From: Hondaea fermentalgiana
Lineage: Eukaryota > Sar > Bigyra > Thraustochytrida > Thraustochytriidae
Assembly (NCBI GenBank): GCA_014084085.1
Contig: NPFB01000035.1
Span: forward strand, 356,892 to 383,297
Reading direction: 5' to 3'
DNA length: 26,406 bases
Shown: piece by piece, positions 8,244-16,770 of the stretch
How the letters are laid out: the number at the start of each line of letters is the position of its first letter
How positions within the stretch are numbered: position 1 is the first letter of the stretch
Program-made: the position numbers and the translations under genes
Notes under the pieces: model-generated
The model's database searches: none
What the model was told of the DNA's origin: nothing
What the model saw: only the letters and a program-made list of their open reading frames with translations

Positions 8244-8691
8244 CTTCGCGCGGCCCGCTCGAAACCCCGAAAACGCGAGAAGCACCAGCGACCTGCCTGT
8301 GCGCCACGCGGTCGCGACCGCCGCCCTCTCGCTCCCTCGCTCGCGTGCTCGCTGCGCGCTTGCTCCCTGCGCAGCGGCAGGCCTCTTCGACGTTTGTTCG
8401 TCTCCGTTTTCTCCGCGGAAAAACGGTGGCCCGGTCAAAGATACGAAGAAGCTCCTCGCTCTGTGCGAGCGCAAGCAGACCCGCATCGCCTGCGCCACGG
8501 ACGCCTGCCGCCTCGCGCCCGCGACCCCGGCTCGGCTGCGAGCTGCGTTGCGCGGCTCTGCGCGGCTCCGGTGCCTTTCCCGTGCAAGGGTCGCGCGCGC
8601 AAGCTAGGTAGGCGCGGGCAGGCGCGCGGGCGAGGCTGGCTGCTCGTACGTCGGTCGTACGTCACACGTCGTACGGATACTCTACCGCACC
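8244..8691. promoter_or_regulatory. Divergent promoter region between HECT and ankyrin genes
   Basis: These 448 bp separate the two start codons and must carry both promoters. The region is GC-rich, with no TATA box that I can recognise. The strongest signal is a cluster of three CGTACG palindromes close to the ankyrin start (8645-8675). If the HECT gene starts at 8486 instead, the shared region shrinks to about 205 bp. Confidence 0.6.
8644..8675 (+). promoter_or_regulatory. Triple CGTACG cluster upstream of the ankyrin gene
   Basis: CGTACG occurs at 8645-8650, 8656-8661 and 8670-8675, and the first two lie in an 11-bp repeated TCGTACGTC block. The middle copy also reads TACGTCA, resembling a bZIP/CRE half-site. 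The cluster ends 16 bp before the ATG, so it may be a core promoter or start-site element rather than a distant enhancer. Confidence 0.45.
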
Positions 8692-9765
8692 ATGGAGGTC
8701 GTGGACCCCGTGGTGCGCGCCCTGCGCGAGTGTGGCGTGGACGTTGACGACGAGCGGCAGCGGCGCCAACTCACACCCGTGCATCGCGCCATTGTGCTGG
8801 ACCAGATCGACCTTCTCGGCGAGTTCCGCGACAACATTGACGCCAGGGACGCCTTTGGGTACACGCCACTGCACCTCGCTGTGCTATGCGCGAGCCTCGA
8901 GGGCGTGCGCGACCTCCTCGCATTGGGCGCCGACCCAAATATTCAAGACAAAACATTGGATGGCTATACTCCGCTCCACATTGCCTGCAAAGAGGGAAAC
9001 TACTCGATGGCGGATGCTCTCCTCGGCGCACACGTCGACATTGACCTTCCCTCGCGCAGGCACGGAACAGCCTTGCACCTTGCAACCCGATCTGGCAACG
9101 CCATACTTGTTGCCTCGCTTGTCAAGCTCGTCGGAGCCAACATCAATGCCAAGGACGCCAACGGCCGCCGACCTCTGCATCTTGTGGCCCTCGAGCCAAC
9201 ATCGTTTGCAGACGTTAGCCCTGACCGGCAACCCAGTCGCCAGCCGCGCTCGCTCTTACCAGAGCTTTTGAGCGGCAAGACCAAACCAGAGATTGACGTG
9301 CGCGACAACGAAGGGTGCACGCCTCTCCACTACGCCGCCATGACAGGCAATGCCATGGTTCTCGCCAAGCTTATTCTACTCAAGGCTGATGTCAATGCAC
9401 GCGACGCCCAGGAACGTACGCCACTTCATTATGCCGTTTGCGGTGACACCGTGGCGGTGGATTCTGGGGCAGCTTCGTGTGTGCAGCTGCTTCTTCAAGC
9501 CAACGCCACCATTGATGCTCGAGACGCCTTGGGGCAAACGCCTCAAGATGTTTTGCAAATTATTCTCGAGTCGCGACGCTGGCGCAAGAGCGAGGAAACG
9601 GTCTTGAAAGTGGCCAAAAGTCGCCTCAAGAAAGCGCACGAGTTGCAGATGGAGTCCGCCCGCGCTGAGCTTGCTGCGCAGCAAGTTGCAGACCAGCTCT
9701 TGCAGGAAGAGAATCTTCTTGGCGCGAATCGAGGCTCTCGCAAATCATCTGCGCGGCGCAAGTAA
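8692..9765 (+). CDS. Ankyrin-repeat protein with C-terminal helical basic tail
   Basis: Ankyrin repeats mediate protein-protein contacts; no catalytic domain is present. The 357-residue protein carries seven to eight repeats from about residue 27 to 290, marked by TPLH or near variants at 58, 93, 126 (TALH), 160 (RPLH), 210 and 243, and a decayed TPQDV at 283. Loops such as 'GADPNIQD', 'GANINAKDANG' and 'KADVNARDA' fit the consensus. The fifth repeat is followed by a ~30-residue insertion rich in Pro, Arg and Ser (about 170-200). Residues 300-343 are predicted to be a charged helix or coiled coil, followed by a Lys/Arg/Ser tail. The start is in an ideal CACCATGG context. No signal peptide or membrane segment is present, so it is probably cytosolic or nuclear. 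Its partner is unknown, and divergent pairing with the ligase does not by itself link their functions. Confidence 0.9.
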   Translation: MEVVDPVVRALRECGVDVDDERQRRQLTPVHRAIVLDQIDLLGEFRDNIDARDAFGYTPLHLAVLCASLEGVRDLLALGADPNIQDKTLDGYTPLHIACKEGNYSMADALLGAHVDIDLPSRRHGTALHLATRSGNAILVASLVKLVGANINAKDANGRRPLHLVALEPTSFADVSPDRQPSRQPRSLLPELLSGKTKPEIDVRDNEGCTPLHYAAMTGNAMVLAKLILLKADVNARDAQERTPLHYAVCGDTVAVDSGAASCVQLLLQANATIDARDALGQTPQDVLQIILESRRWRKSEETVLKVAKSRLKKAHELQMESARAELAAQQVADQLLQEENLLGANRGSRKSSARRK

Positions 9766-10094
9766 ACTGTGTAAAAAATCAAGAACAAGGCCTGGTTTCG
9801 TTCTACAGATTCTTGGGTCGTCAATCAAGATATCAAGTTAGACCTCAGCTCAATGAGTTCTCAGAAAGACTCTTTTCAAATTTGTATGCACAGTGTGTCA
9901 AAAGCACAACAACCAAAAGAATAGAGTGTTGACAGACATTCTGTTCGAGTGAAGATGCAGTGGTCAACATCGCAGAAGGGGCAACGAAGGAATTTGGTTG
10001 CAGCAACAGCATCACCACCACCACCACCACCATTTCCTCCAGCATTCGCGTCAAACAAAAAAACTGCATTTATTGTAAAAGAATTTCAAAATGA
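9766..10094. other. Convergent 3' region between ankyrin and Maf genes
   Basis: This 329-bp AT-richer stretch lies between two stop codons and should hold both 3' UTRs. It contains a (CAC)n run at about 10013-10030 and, on the minus strand, an AATAAA just beyond the Maf stop. No gene is visible. Confidence 0.7.
10069..10074 (-). terminator. Candidate AATAAA polyadenylation signal of the Maf gene
   Basis: TTTATT on the plus strand reads AATAAA on the minus strand, about 20 nt beyond the Maf TGA stop, and is followed by a T-run (minus strand). The short spacing would give a very short 3' UTR. It is the only canonical AATAAA that I noticed directly after a gene in this window. Confidence 0.4.
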
Positions 10095-10817
10095 TCATGA
10101 CTCGTCAGTCTGCATTGATTGGCGCAGGAGATCTTGCGTCAACCGTACGGGCATTCCCTGAACGCTCTCCATTTCACCATTGCGCTCCCCAAGGTATGGC
10201 TCGAGCAGTGGATCTTCAGCGACAAAAGAGCCTGCGCAGTACATGATATCCCCTTTGGCAATGAGGGCGTCGGCAACGTCATCGGGAATAGGTTTGAAGG
10301 CCTGCGTCGCAACGTCAACGCCATTGACCCGCTTCCTCGTCGCCAGGTTGGTAACCACAAGTCCCGTCGTGCACTCAGCTGGCTTGTCCTCAGCTCCGTA
10401 GCTTTGAAGATGACTCTTGGCTTCGGCAGCATCAACGGGCTTTTCGCGAACCGTGCCATCAAAGACAATCACTTGGTCTGCGCAAATGACAACATCGGGC
10501 CGCGCAGCCTCCGCAGGTCTTGCGTCCAAAATCTCGAGCAGCCGATCCGTCTTGGCCTGAGCGATGGCAGTCACCAGCTCGTGCGGGTCGTCTCTCCGGA
10601 TCGCCTTCTCATCGATATCAGGCGCAACCTGTTCTGGAAAAAGCTCAAAGCCCTCGGGCAGCACGCCCGCCACGAGCTTGGCGCGCCATTTCGACGAGGA
10701 CCCCAGCATCACCTTGACGGTCTTCATCGTCGTCGTCGTCGTCGTCCCGCTGGCCGTGCCAGACGCCGCGTCCGCCGGCGCTGCCTCTGCGTTGCCCTCC
10801 GCCCGCGTCGCGCTCAT
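10095..10817 (-). CDS. Maf/HAM1-like nucleoside triphosphate pyrophosphatase
   Basis: Maf proteins hydrolyse non-canonical or modified (d)NTPs and dTTP/UTP to monophosphate plus pyrophosphate. From the ATG at 10817 the protein has 240 residues. The Maf core (about 31-235) shows 'MLGSSSKWRAKL' at the nucleotide site, 'PDIDEKAIRRDDPHELV', 'ICADQVIVFDG' with the expected acidic catalytic residue, a 'REKP' turn where bacterial forms usually have GKP, and 'CTTGLVV'. The C-terminal 'CAGSFVAEDPLLEPYLG' and 'ESVQGMPV' resemble eukaryotic Maf-like proteins more than bacterial YhdE. Residues 1-30 are Ala/Gly/Thr-rich low complexity, ending in a Thr run coded by a trinucleotide repeat. A start at 10727 (M31) would give a 210-residue core protein and is a real alternative. 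No organelle signal is obvious. Family assignment is firm; substrate preference is not readable. Confidence 0.9.
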   Translation of the reverse strand: MSATRAEGNAEAAPADAASGTASGTTTTTTMKTVKVMLGSSSKWRAKLVAGVLPEGFELFPEQVAPDIDEKAIRRDDPHELVTAIAQAKTDRLLEILDARPAEAARPDVVICADQVIVFDGTVREKPVDAAEAKSHLQSYGAEDKPAECTTGLVVTNLATRKRVNGVDVATQAFKPIPDDVADALIAKGDIMYCAGSFVAEDPLLEPYLGERNGEMESVQGMPVRLTQDLLRQSMQTDES

Positions 10818-10980
10818 CTCTCCTGTCGCGCTCTCGCGCAAAGTTCTGGCATCGGTGCCTCGGCGCCGCCCGGCCAGCCCAGGAGCGAAGTATACAAGAG
10901 CAAAGCATCAGCGCCGAAACGGCGCGCGCCGTTTCTTACCGTATTCGTAACGCTACCTGGTTTATTCTTTCTCTCTTTCC

Positions 10981-11010
10981 TTCTTTCTTTCTTTCTTTCT
11001 TTCTTTCTTT
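10981..11010. repeat. (TTCT)n tetranucleotide microsatellite
   Basis: Seven and a half uninterrupted TTCT units, in the divergent region between the Maf and ThrRS genes. Confidence 0.95.
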
Positions 11011-11043
11011 GTTGTTCTTTGCCAATGACAGACAGTGCGTGTG

Positions 11044-11067
11044 TGGCTGGCTGGCTGGCTGGCTGGC
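11044..11067. repeat. (TGGC)6 tetranucleotide microsatellite
   Basis: Six perfect TGGC units, 34 bp beyond the TTCT run in the same promoter region. Confidence 0.95.
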
Positions 11068-11212
11068 GGCCGTTCGTTCCGCGCAAGTGCGGCGCGGGCC
11101 GCGGCAAGTGCAGAATAGGGCCAAAGTCCACTTGCGGGGCGCCGCGGCGGGTGAAATCAAATCGCAAACTGGCAGAGCTCGAGCTGCCACTGGCACTGCG
11201 ACTGCCTGCGCG

Positions 11213-11277
11213 GTTGATTGAGCGATTGATCGATTGATTGATTGAGTGATTGAGCGATTGATCGATCGATCGATCGA
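11213..11277. repeat. GATT/GATC tetranucleotide tract
   Basis: A 65-bp imperfect array of GATT, GAGT, GAGC and GATC units, with four adjacent ATCG units near its end. Mixed units suggest an old array diversified by point mutation. Confidence 0.9.
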
Positions 11278-11336
11278 GCAACACAGGGAGGGATCAATCC
11301 ATCCATCTGGCTCGGCGGCTCGCCAGTCAGACAACC

Positions 11337-11358
11337 GAGCGAGCGAGCGAGCGAGCGA
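11337..11358. repeat. (GAGC)5 tetranucleotide microsatellite
   Basis: Five GAGC units plus a partial one, about 100 bp upstream of the ThrRS start codon. Confidence 0.9.
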
Positions 11359-11458
11359 CCGCGCTGCGCTGCGCAGCTCGCGGACGCGAGGCCCCGGAGG
11401 GAGACGCGCCGCGGAAGAGAGGCCCGAGGCAGGGGAAAAGGCGAAGATAGCATAAAAG

Positions 11459-13945
11459 ATGGCGGGCGAAGGGCTCGAGGCCAAGGTGGAGCAGCTGCGC
11501 GCCCGCGTGGCGGAGCTCGAGCTCCAGCTCGAGGCCAAGAACGAGGAGAATGTGAACGTCAGCGGCGAGAAGGAGCAGGAGGCCGCGCAGAAACAGCGCA
11601 CCGAACACGCGCGTATGACCAAGAGCGCCGGCGCGGAAATCGGCGCAGACGAGGGCCGCCTCGGCGGCGAGTTCGCCTTTTCGGAAAACCCCGAGTTCAT
11701 CGCTGCCCGCCAGGCCAAGTACGAGGAGCTCAAGGCGCGCAAGGATGAAGAGTACAAGGCGATGCCTCGCGAAGCCATCAAGGTGACTCTTCCCGACGGC
11801 GCCGTGGTCGACGGCACCTCGTACGAGACCTCGCCCATGGACATTGCCAATGGCATTAGCGTGGGTCTTGCCCAGTCGTGCGTCGTGGCCAAGGTCTTTT
11901 ACACGCGCCGTGTCGGCGACACGGTCGTCATTGCCGACAGCAGTGGCTTTGAGGAAGACGAGGAGGGCGAAGCTGAAGTAAACAAGGGCGAGCTCTGGGA
12001 CATGGAGCGCCCCCTCGAAGGTGACTGCAAGCTCGAACTGCTCAAGTTCGGCGAGCGCGAGGCGAACATGGTCTTTTGGCACTCTTCCGCCCACATTCTC
12101 GGAGAGTGCATCGAATGCGAGCTTGGCTCGCACCTCACGGTTGGCCCGCCCGTTGACCCTGGCTTCTACTACGATACCTACGTGGGCAGCGAGGGCATCA
12201 CCGAGGACAAGAAGAAGAAGCTCGAGGCCAAGGCAAAGAAGATTATCAAGGAGAAGCAAAAGTTTGAGCGCATCGTCCTTACCAAGGACGAGGCCCTCGA
12301 GCTCTTCGCCGAGAACCCCTTCAAGCTGTCCATCATCCGCAATAAGGTCAAGGATGGCAGCCTCACCACGGCGTACCGCTGCGGACCCCTCATCGATCTG
12401 TGCATGGGCCCCCACATCCCGCACACGGGCAAGGTCAAGGCCTTTGAGGTGACGCAGGCCACTACCGCCTTTTGGCTCGGTTCTGTCGACAACGATGCTC
12501 TTCAGCGCGTCTACGGTATTTCCTTCCCGGACAAGAAGCTTTTGGCCGAGCACAAGGAGTTCATGAAACAGGCTGCCGAGAACGATCACCGCCGCAAGGG
12601 TGTCGAGCAAGACCTCTTCTTCTTCCACGACTTTAGTCCTGGCAGTGCCTTCTTCAAGCCGCATGGCGCACGCATTTACACGACCCTTCTCGCCTTTATG
12701 CGCGAGGAGTACATCAAGCGCGGATACACCGAGGTTGTGACACCCAACATTTACAATGCCAAGCTGTGGAAGGTCTCGGGTCACTGGGACCACTACAAGG
12801 ACGACATGTTCACCTTTCAGGACGGCGACAAGGAAATGTTTGGCCTCAAGCCGATGAACTGCCCCGGCCACTGCCTCATGTTCGCCGACTCAAAGCACTC
12901 GTTCCGCGAGCTCCCACTCCGTCTGGCCGACTTTGGCGTCTTGCATCGCAACGAGGCTAGTGGCGCGCTTTCCGGCCTCACCCGCGTGCGCCGCTTCCAG
13001 CAGGATGATGGCCACATCTTTTGCGCCGCCTCGCAGCTCGAAGACGAGCTTCTCGGCGCGCTCAACTTCATGAAGCACGTCTACGAGACCTTTGGCATGA
13101 CCTACAAGCTCGAGCGCTCCACGCGGCCGAAAAAGGCCGTCGGTCTCGAGGAGGCCGAGGGCGTTGCGCTTTGGGACACTGCTGAGGCCGCCCTGTCCAC
13201 CGTGCTTGACAAATTCGCGGGCCCTGGCAACTGGCGTGACAACCCGGGCGATGGTGCCTTTTACGGCCCGAAGATTGACATCAAGGTCATGGATAGCATG
13301 CGCCGCGTGCACCAGTGTGCCACCGTTCAGCTCGACTTCCAGCTCCCCAAGCGCTTCAACCTTTCGTTCCAGACCTCCGAGGGAAGCTACGAGCGCCCGG
13401 TCATGATTCACCGCGCCATGCTCGGCTCGCTCGAGCGCATGATCGCTGTGCTTACGGAGCACTTTAAGGGCAAGTGGCCCTTTTGGCTCTCGCCCCGTCA
13501 GGCCATTGTCATCCCAATTCACCCGGACCACAACGAGTACTGCGATGGCATCCGCGATCGTCTCCGCGCGGCCGGCTTCTTTTGCGATGCCGACACTTCC
13601 AAGGGCAAGACGCTCAACAAGAAGATTCTCTTGGCCCAGCACGCACAGTATAACTTTATGCTCGTCGTTGGACCCACGGAGAAGGAATGCGACTCGGTTA
13701 ACATCCGCACGCGTCTTGACCGCAAGATGGGCGTCAAGACTGTCGACGAAGTTGTTCAGCTCTTTACCAAGTGGAAGGAGGAGCGCACTTTGGTGACTGA
13801 GCCCGAGCCCACGGCTGAGGAGCTCGAGCGTGCTGCTGCTCTTGCAGCCAAGGGCAAGTCGCGCAACACCAAGCAGCCCAAGAAGAAGAACGGCGAAGCC
13901 AAGGACGCCGCCGCACCGGCACCAGAACCTCCTGCGGATGCTTAA
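11459..13945 (+). CDS. Threonyl-tRNA synthetase, cytosolic type
   Basis: A class II synthetase that charges tRNA-Thr. It has 828 residues. Residues 1-50 form a charged helix, followed by a TGS domain (about 105-165: 'IKVTLPDGAVVDG'). The SAD editing domain has HxxxH at 208/212 and CxxxH at 315/319, so clearance of mischarged Ser should be active. The catalytic core (about 380-680) has 'MNCPGH' (C468), motif 2 'HRNEASGALSGLTRVRRF' (H496), 'QQDDGHIFC' and motif 3 'VMIHRAMLGSLERM' (H651). C468, H496 and H651 match the zinc ligands of E. coli ThrRS (C334, H385, H511). The anticodon-binding domain occupies about 682-778. An uncommon Lys/Ala/Pro-rich tail (about 785-828) with 'KQPKKKNG' ends the protein. 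There is no mitochondrial presequence at this start. Codons are strongly biased to G/C at the third position, as for a highly expressed gene. Confidence 0.97.
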   Translation: MAGEGLEAKVEQLRARVAELELQLEAKNEENVNVSGEKEQEAAQKQRTEHARMTKSAGAEIGADEGRLGGEFAFSENPEFIAARQAKYEELKARKDEEYKAMPREAIKVTLPDGAVVDGTSYETSPMDIANGISVGLAQSCVVAKVFYTRRVGDTVVIADSSGFEEDEEGEAEVNKGELWDMERPLEGDCKLELLKFGEREANMVFWHSSAHILGECIECELGSHLTVGPPVDPGFYYDTYVGSEGITEDKKKKLEAKAKKIIKEKQKFERIVLTKDEALELFAENPFKLSIIRNKVKDGSLTTAYRCGPLIDLCMGPHIPHTGKVKAFEVTQATTAFWLGSVDNDALQRVYGISFPDKKLLAEHKEFMKQAAENDHRRKGVEQDLFFFHDFSPGSAFFKPHGARIYTTLLAFMREEYIKRGYTEVVTPNIYNAKLWKVSGHWDHYKDDMFTFQDGDKEMFGLKPMNCPGHCLMFADSKHSFRELPLRLADFGVLHRNEASGALSGLTRVRRFQQDDGHIFCAASQLEDELLGALNFMKHVYETFGMTYKLERSTRPKKAVGLEEAEGVALWDTAEAALSTVLDKFAGPGNWRDNPGDGAFYGPKIDIKVMDSMRRVHQCATVQLDFQLPKRFNLSFQTSEGSYERPVMIHRAMLGSLERMIAVLTEHFKGKWPFWLSPRQAIVIPIHPDHNEYCDGIRDRLRAAGFFCDADTSKGKTLNKKILLAQHAQYNFMLVVGPTEKECDSVNIRTRLDRKMGVKTVDEVVQLFTKWKEERTLVTEPEPTAEELERAAALAAKGKSRNTKQPKKKNGEAKDAAAPAPEPPADA

Positions 13946-14362
13946 CTAACATGAGATTGAAGATTCTTTTTCTGATGTTTTTGGAAAACGAATGGCGCAA
14001 CATTCATTCGCCTTCGCTGCTATTTCTTGTTTTGGGGGTGTGTGGGTAGACGCTGAAGAGCGGGCGAGAATGAGATAGTCACCTTTGTGCGGACGCGCCG
14101 CGCGTGGAGTTATAAGTGCGATGATGTGTGCTTCAAATCGCTTCACGTTCTGTAATTCTTTCGTTTTGGCTGGCGGCTGTTCACCCTGCGCAATTTTAAA
14201 TTTTTAAAATCGCAAAAGACGCGTCTCCCGTCCTCCTCCCTCAACCCCCCCCCCCCCAGAGAAAAGAAGTAAATGGAAGCAAAGGTTGAGTAAAAGGTGA
14301 ATATGAAGAAAGTTGGCACGCAAACAAGCTTGCTTGATCCATTTGTCTTAAAAACGATATTG
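13946..14362. other. Convergent 3' region between ThrRS and METTL13-like genes
   Basis: These 417 bp lie between two stop codons with no gene visible. The region contains an ATTTTAAA-TT-TTTAAAAT inverted repeat and a 13-C homopolymer at 14245-14257. It should carry both 3' UTRs. I saw no AATAAA on either strand close to a stop. Confidence 0.65.
14193..14210. terminator. AT-rich inverted repeat in convergent 3' region
   Basis: A perfect 8-bp inverted repeat (ATTTTAAA / TTTAAAAT) with a 2-nt centre, framed by GCG and CGC with a 2-nt bulge. It is symmetric, so it could act for both convergent genes as a 3'-end signal or pause site. This is a structural observation; function is inferred. Confidence 0.35.
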
Positions 14363-16600
14363 TTAATCGGTCGGTGCAAACGTGCCGTCCTCCTTGACGA
14401 CACGTACATCGTCGAGAACCTCTGCAAAGTCATGATGCACAGGCCGCTCCTCGGTGGCGCCAGCAACCGCCGCCTTGGCGCGCTCGAGAGCTGCAGCGCA
14501 AAGATCTTCAGCCTTGCCCTCATTCGAAGCACCCTTGAAGGCAAGAACGATGCAGTTCGCATCACCAATTGCCTGCAGAGGAATACAGAGCGTCTGAACA
14601 AATTGCTTGCGCAGGTCGCTCAAAATGCTCTTTTGCTTTTCAGCGGACTTGCAAGCCAGATTAAGTATCAACATACCCTCCTCCGTAAGCACGCGCTTGA
14701 CGTTCTCAATGGCAGATTCTTCCAAAAATGCGCGCGGCGGAAAGAGAACAGGCTGCGTGAGGTCTTTGGCGTCGACATCGAGAAACACAGCCTCGTAGGC
14801 CCCCGGCGTCGACGTGGCAGCGTCCGCCAACCATGCAGAGCCATCGCCCACGAGTACGTCGAGCGCGCCTTCTTTGGGCGCAAAGTCAAACCATGTCTTG
14901 GCCGTCTCCACAACCTCGGCATCAAGCTCTACGGCCTGAACCTTGACCTCCGGAGCGAACCATCCGCATTGCGTTGCAACGTAAGACGCAAGAGCGCCTC
15001 CACCGAGACCCACGACCACGGCACGCGCAGGCGAGTCCTTCGGCTTAAGAAAACACAAACCCGACACCATGGCTCGATGGAATTCGAACGCAAGATACGA
15101 CTTGTCGATAAAGTACGACACGCTCGAAGCGTTCTTCTTGCCCTTGGCATTCTTCTTCTTGCCCTTGGCGCTCTTTTGCGCACGCCGCTTTGCAATACGC
15201 GCCTCCGATTGAATCACATCCGAAGCTTGCAAGAATACCAAGCGACGATGCGTCACAGTCTTGCCTGTGCTCTCGTCGGTGACCTCAACATCCTCAACCA
15301 TGAAATCCCCGCTTGCCTCGGAAGATGTCTTGGCCACAGGCTTGCGCGTGCCAAGATCGGGACCCAGAGTCATGTACGGGACCTTGGTCGTAGCGTCGAG
15401 GTCAGACGGGTAAAGCTGCGTCATGGAAGGCGAGAGCTCCGTCTGCACCGCTTCAATCGAGGCAAACGAATGGCTGCGACCGAGGCTGACCACGATGAGA
15501 CGACCGATCCCGTTGCTTTTGGCCACCTGCATTTGACCCTCCGCGCTGGCAAACGTCCATTCGTGCTCACGACCCTGCGGAACCAAGAAGACAGCGCATG
15601 CAATCGCAGCGTCCTTGAGAGAGCGTCCAGAATCCACTACGCTGACCAGGAAGCGAGGCAGATTCGTCGAGGACGAGGCGTCCCAGAGCGCAAAGCGCGC
15701 CCGAAGACCTTGGCCCATGTTTTGGATGTTGCGCTGCATGTGGTACACGAGTCGCCGGTCGTCCACTGCGCTCTCTACATCCTCGCGCGATGACGCGAGC
15801 TCACCCTTGGTCTGCGAGCCATCGGAAAATACGTACATCCCAGGCTCGTCGGCCGCCTTGCGCGCGCAGATGAGAAAAGGGGCAATAAGAGAGCCAGCTT
15901 CTGGGTCAAAGGCGCGAATCTCGAGCGCAAATCCGCGCGAGGGTTCGAACTTCTCCATGAGAAGCTCCAGAATGTGCTCCTGGGCAAGAGTCACACACAA
16001 ATACGTGCCCCCCGGTCGCAGGACGCGCTCAATTTCGGCAAGCATTTTGGCGCCCTGGTCGGCGGCTGAGGCATCGGTCATGAGAGCGTCGAGAGCGCCC
16101 TTGTCAAAGACCATGTCGAACTGGTCATTCCATGCGTCGTCCATCGCGAGAAAATCCATGACCTTGTACTCGAGTCCGGGCTTGTCAGAGGCCCGCGCGC
16201 GCATCTCGTCAATGACAACCTCACTAAAATCAATGCTCGTCACCTTGCGGAACCCTGACGCGTACATGTCTTCGCTCAGGGTCGAGTTACCGCAGCCGAC
16301 GACAAGAACGTCGGTGGCGTCGCGGGACGCGGCCTTGGAGGGCATGCGTTCGACCTGGCCGGCGAAATCCGACCAGGCGCCGTACCACTCGAAGGCGCCA
16401 TCTCTGCCGTCCTTTTCGCGCAGCTTGTTGAAGAACTGGTCCCAGTACGTCCTCGTCGCGAACTGCTGGTGCGTCTGCGGCAGCAGCTTGAGCGCCTCCT
16501 CCGGGTTCGGGTCCATGAGCGGCACCGCGCGCCCATCCTCCGCGCCCCGCGGGGGTCTCGGCGGCATCACGCCGCGCTGCGCGTCCTGCCGCCCCGCCAT
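14363..16600 (-). CDS. METTL13-like dual methyltransferase (eEF1A lysine and N-terminal methyltransferase)
   Basis: METTL13/eEF1A-KNMT methylates elongation factor eEF1A with two seven-beta-strand domains; the N-terminal domain modifies Lys55 and the C-terminal one the processed N-terminus. From the ATG at 16600 the protein has 745 residues (human 699). Domain 1 (about 38-250) shows 'LLPQTHQQFATRTYWDQFF', 'FEWYG', SAM motif I 'VLVVGCGNSTLSE', 'IDFSEVVI', 'FDKGALDALMTD' and 'VLRPGGTYLCVTLAQEHIL'. Domain 2 (about 495-690) shows 'LAFEFHRAMVSGL', 'VVVGLGGGAL', 'VELDAEVV', 'VGDGSAWL', 'VFLDVDAKD' and 'LTEEGMLILNLAC'. The linker carries a Lys/Arg block (about 471-490), which could be a nuclear or ribosome-contact element. 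The open frame extends upstream to 17431, but that part is low-complexity, overlaps the divergent gene and includes CAG-repeat-coded poly-Cys, so 16600 is preferred. A start at 16567 (M12) is also possible. Confidence 0.92.
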   Translation of the reverse strand: MAGRQDAQRGVMPPRPPRGAEDGRAVPLMDPNPEEALKLLPQTHQQFATRTYWDQFFNKLREKDGRDGAFEWYGAWSDFAGQVERMPSKAASRDATDVLVVGCGNSTLSEDMYASGFRKVTSIDFSEVVIDEMRARASDKPGLEYKVMDFLAMDDAWNDQFDMVFDKGALDALMTDASAADQGAKMLAEIERVLRPGGTYLCVTLAQEHILELLMEKFEPSRGFALEIRAFDPEAGSLIAPFLICARKAADEPGMYVFSDGSQTKGELASSREDVESAVDDRRLVYHMQRNIQNMGQGLRARFALWDASSSTNLPRFLVSVVDSGRSLKDAAIACAVFLVPQGREHEWTFASAEGQMQVAKSNGIGRLIVVSLGRSHSFASIEAVQTELSPSMTQLYPSDLDATTKVPYMTLGPDLGTRKPVAKTSSEASGDFMVEDVEVTDESTGKTVTHRRLVFLQASDVIQSEARIAKRRAQKSAKGKKKNAKGKKNASSVSYFIDKSYLAFEFHRAMVSGLCFLKPKDSPARAVVVGLGGGALASYVATQCGWFAPEVKVQAVELDAEVVETAKTWFDFAPKEGALDVLVGDGSAWLADAATSTPGAYEAVFLDVDAKDLTQPVLFPPRAFLEESAIENVKRVLTEEGMLILNLACKSAEKQKSILSDLRKQFVQTLCIPLQAIGDANCIVLAFKGASNEGKAEDLCAAALERAKAAVAGATEERPVHHDFAEVLDDVRVVKEDGTFAPTD

Positions 16601-16770
16601 CGCGCTCTCCCGCCCTCTCCGCGCCTCGCCGCGCCTCGCCACGCCGCTCCGCACGCTCCGCTCGCCCCGCTCGACGCCGCGCAGCGCAGCCCGCTCGCTC
16701 CCAATCTGCTCTGCCCCGCCCTGCTCGCTCGCTTTCCTGGCCAGCCGTGGCGCCGCACCGCCGCGGAACC

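Larger units (their letters stand above)
10818..11458. promoter_or_regulatory. Divergent promoter region between Maf and ThrRS, microsatellite-rich
   Basis: These 641 bp lie between two opposed start codons. Four different tetranucleotide microsatellites follow each other toward the ThrRS start: TTCT, TGGC, GATT/GATC and GAGC. The remainder is GC-rich. The ThrRS 5' flank ends in 'AGCATAAAAG' directly before the ATG. No canonical TATA spacing was recognised. Confidence 0.6.

Noticed and set aside
8244..8498. 85-residue N-terminal extension of the HECT ligase
   Set aside because: The outermost codon is GTG. An ATG at 8486 exists, but the sequence is Arg/Ala low complexity, and the ATG at 8243 has a better context and gives UBE3A-like length.
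11327..12871. A 514-codon minus-strand open frame opposite threonyl-tRNA synthetase
   Set aside because: It is antisense to an unmistakable ThrRS, is Leu/Val/Ala-rich without domains, and is expected from the strong G/C third-position bias of the real gene.
14297..15793. A 498-codon plus-strand open frame opposite the METTL13-like gene
   Set aside because: It mirrors conserved methyltransferase motifs on the other strand and has no recognisable family; it is an antisense shadow.
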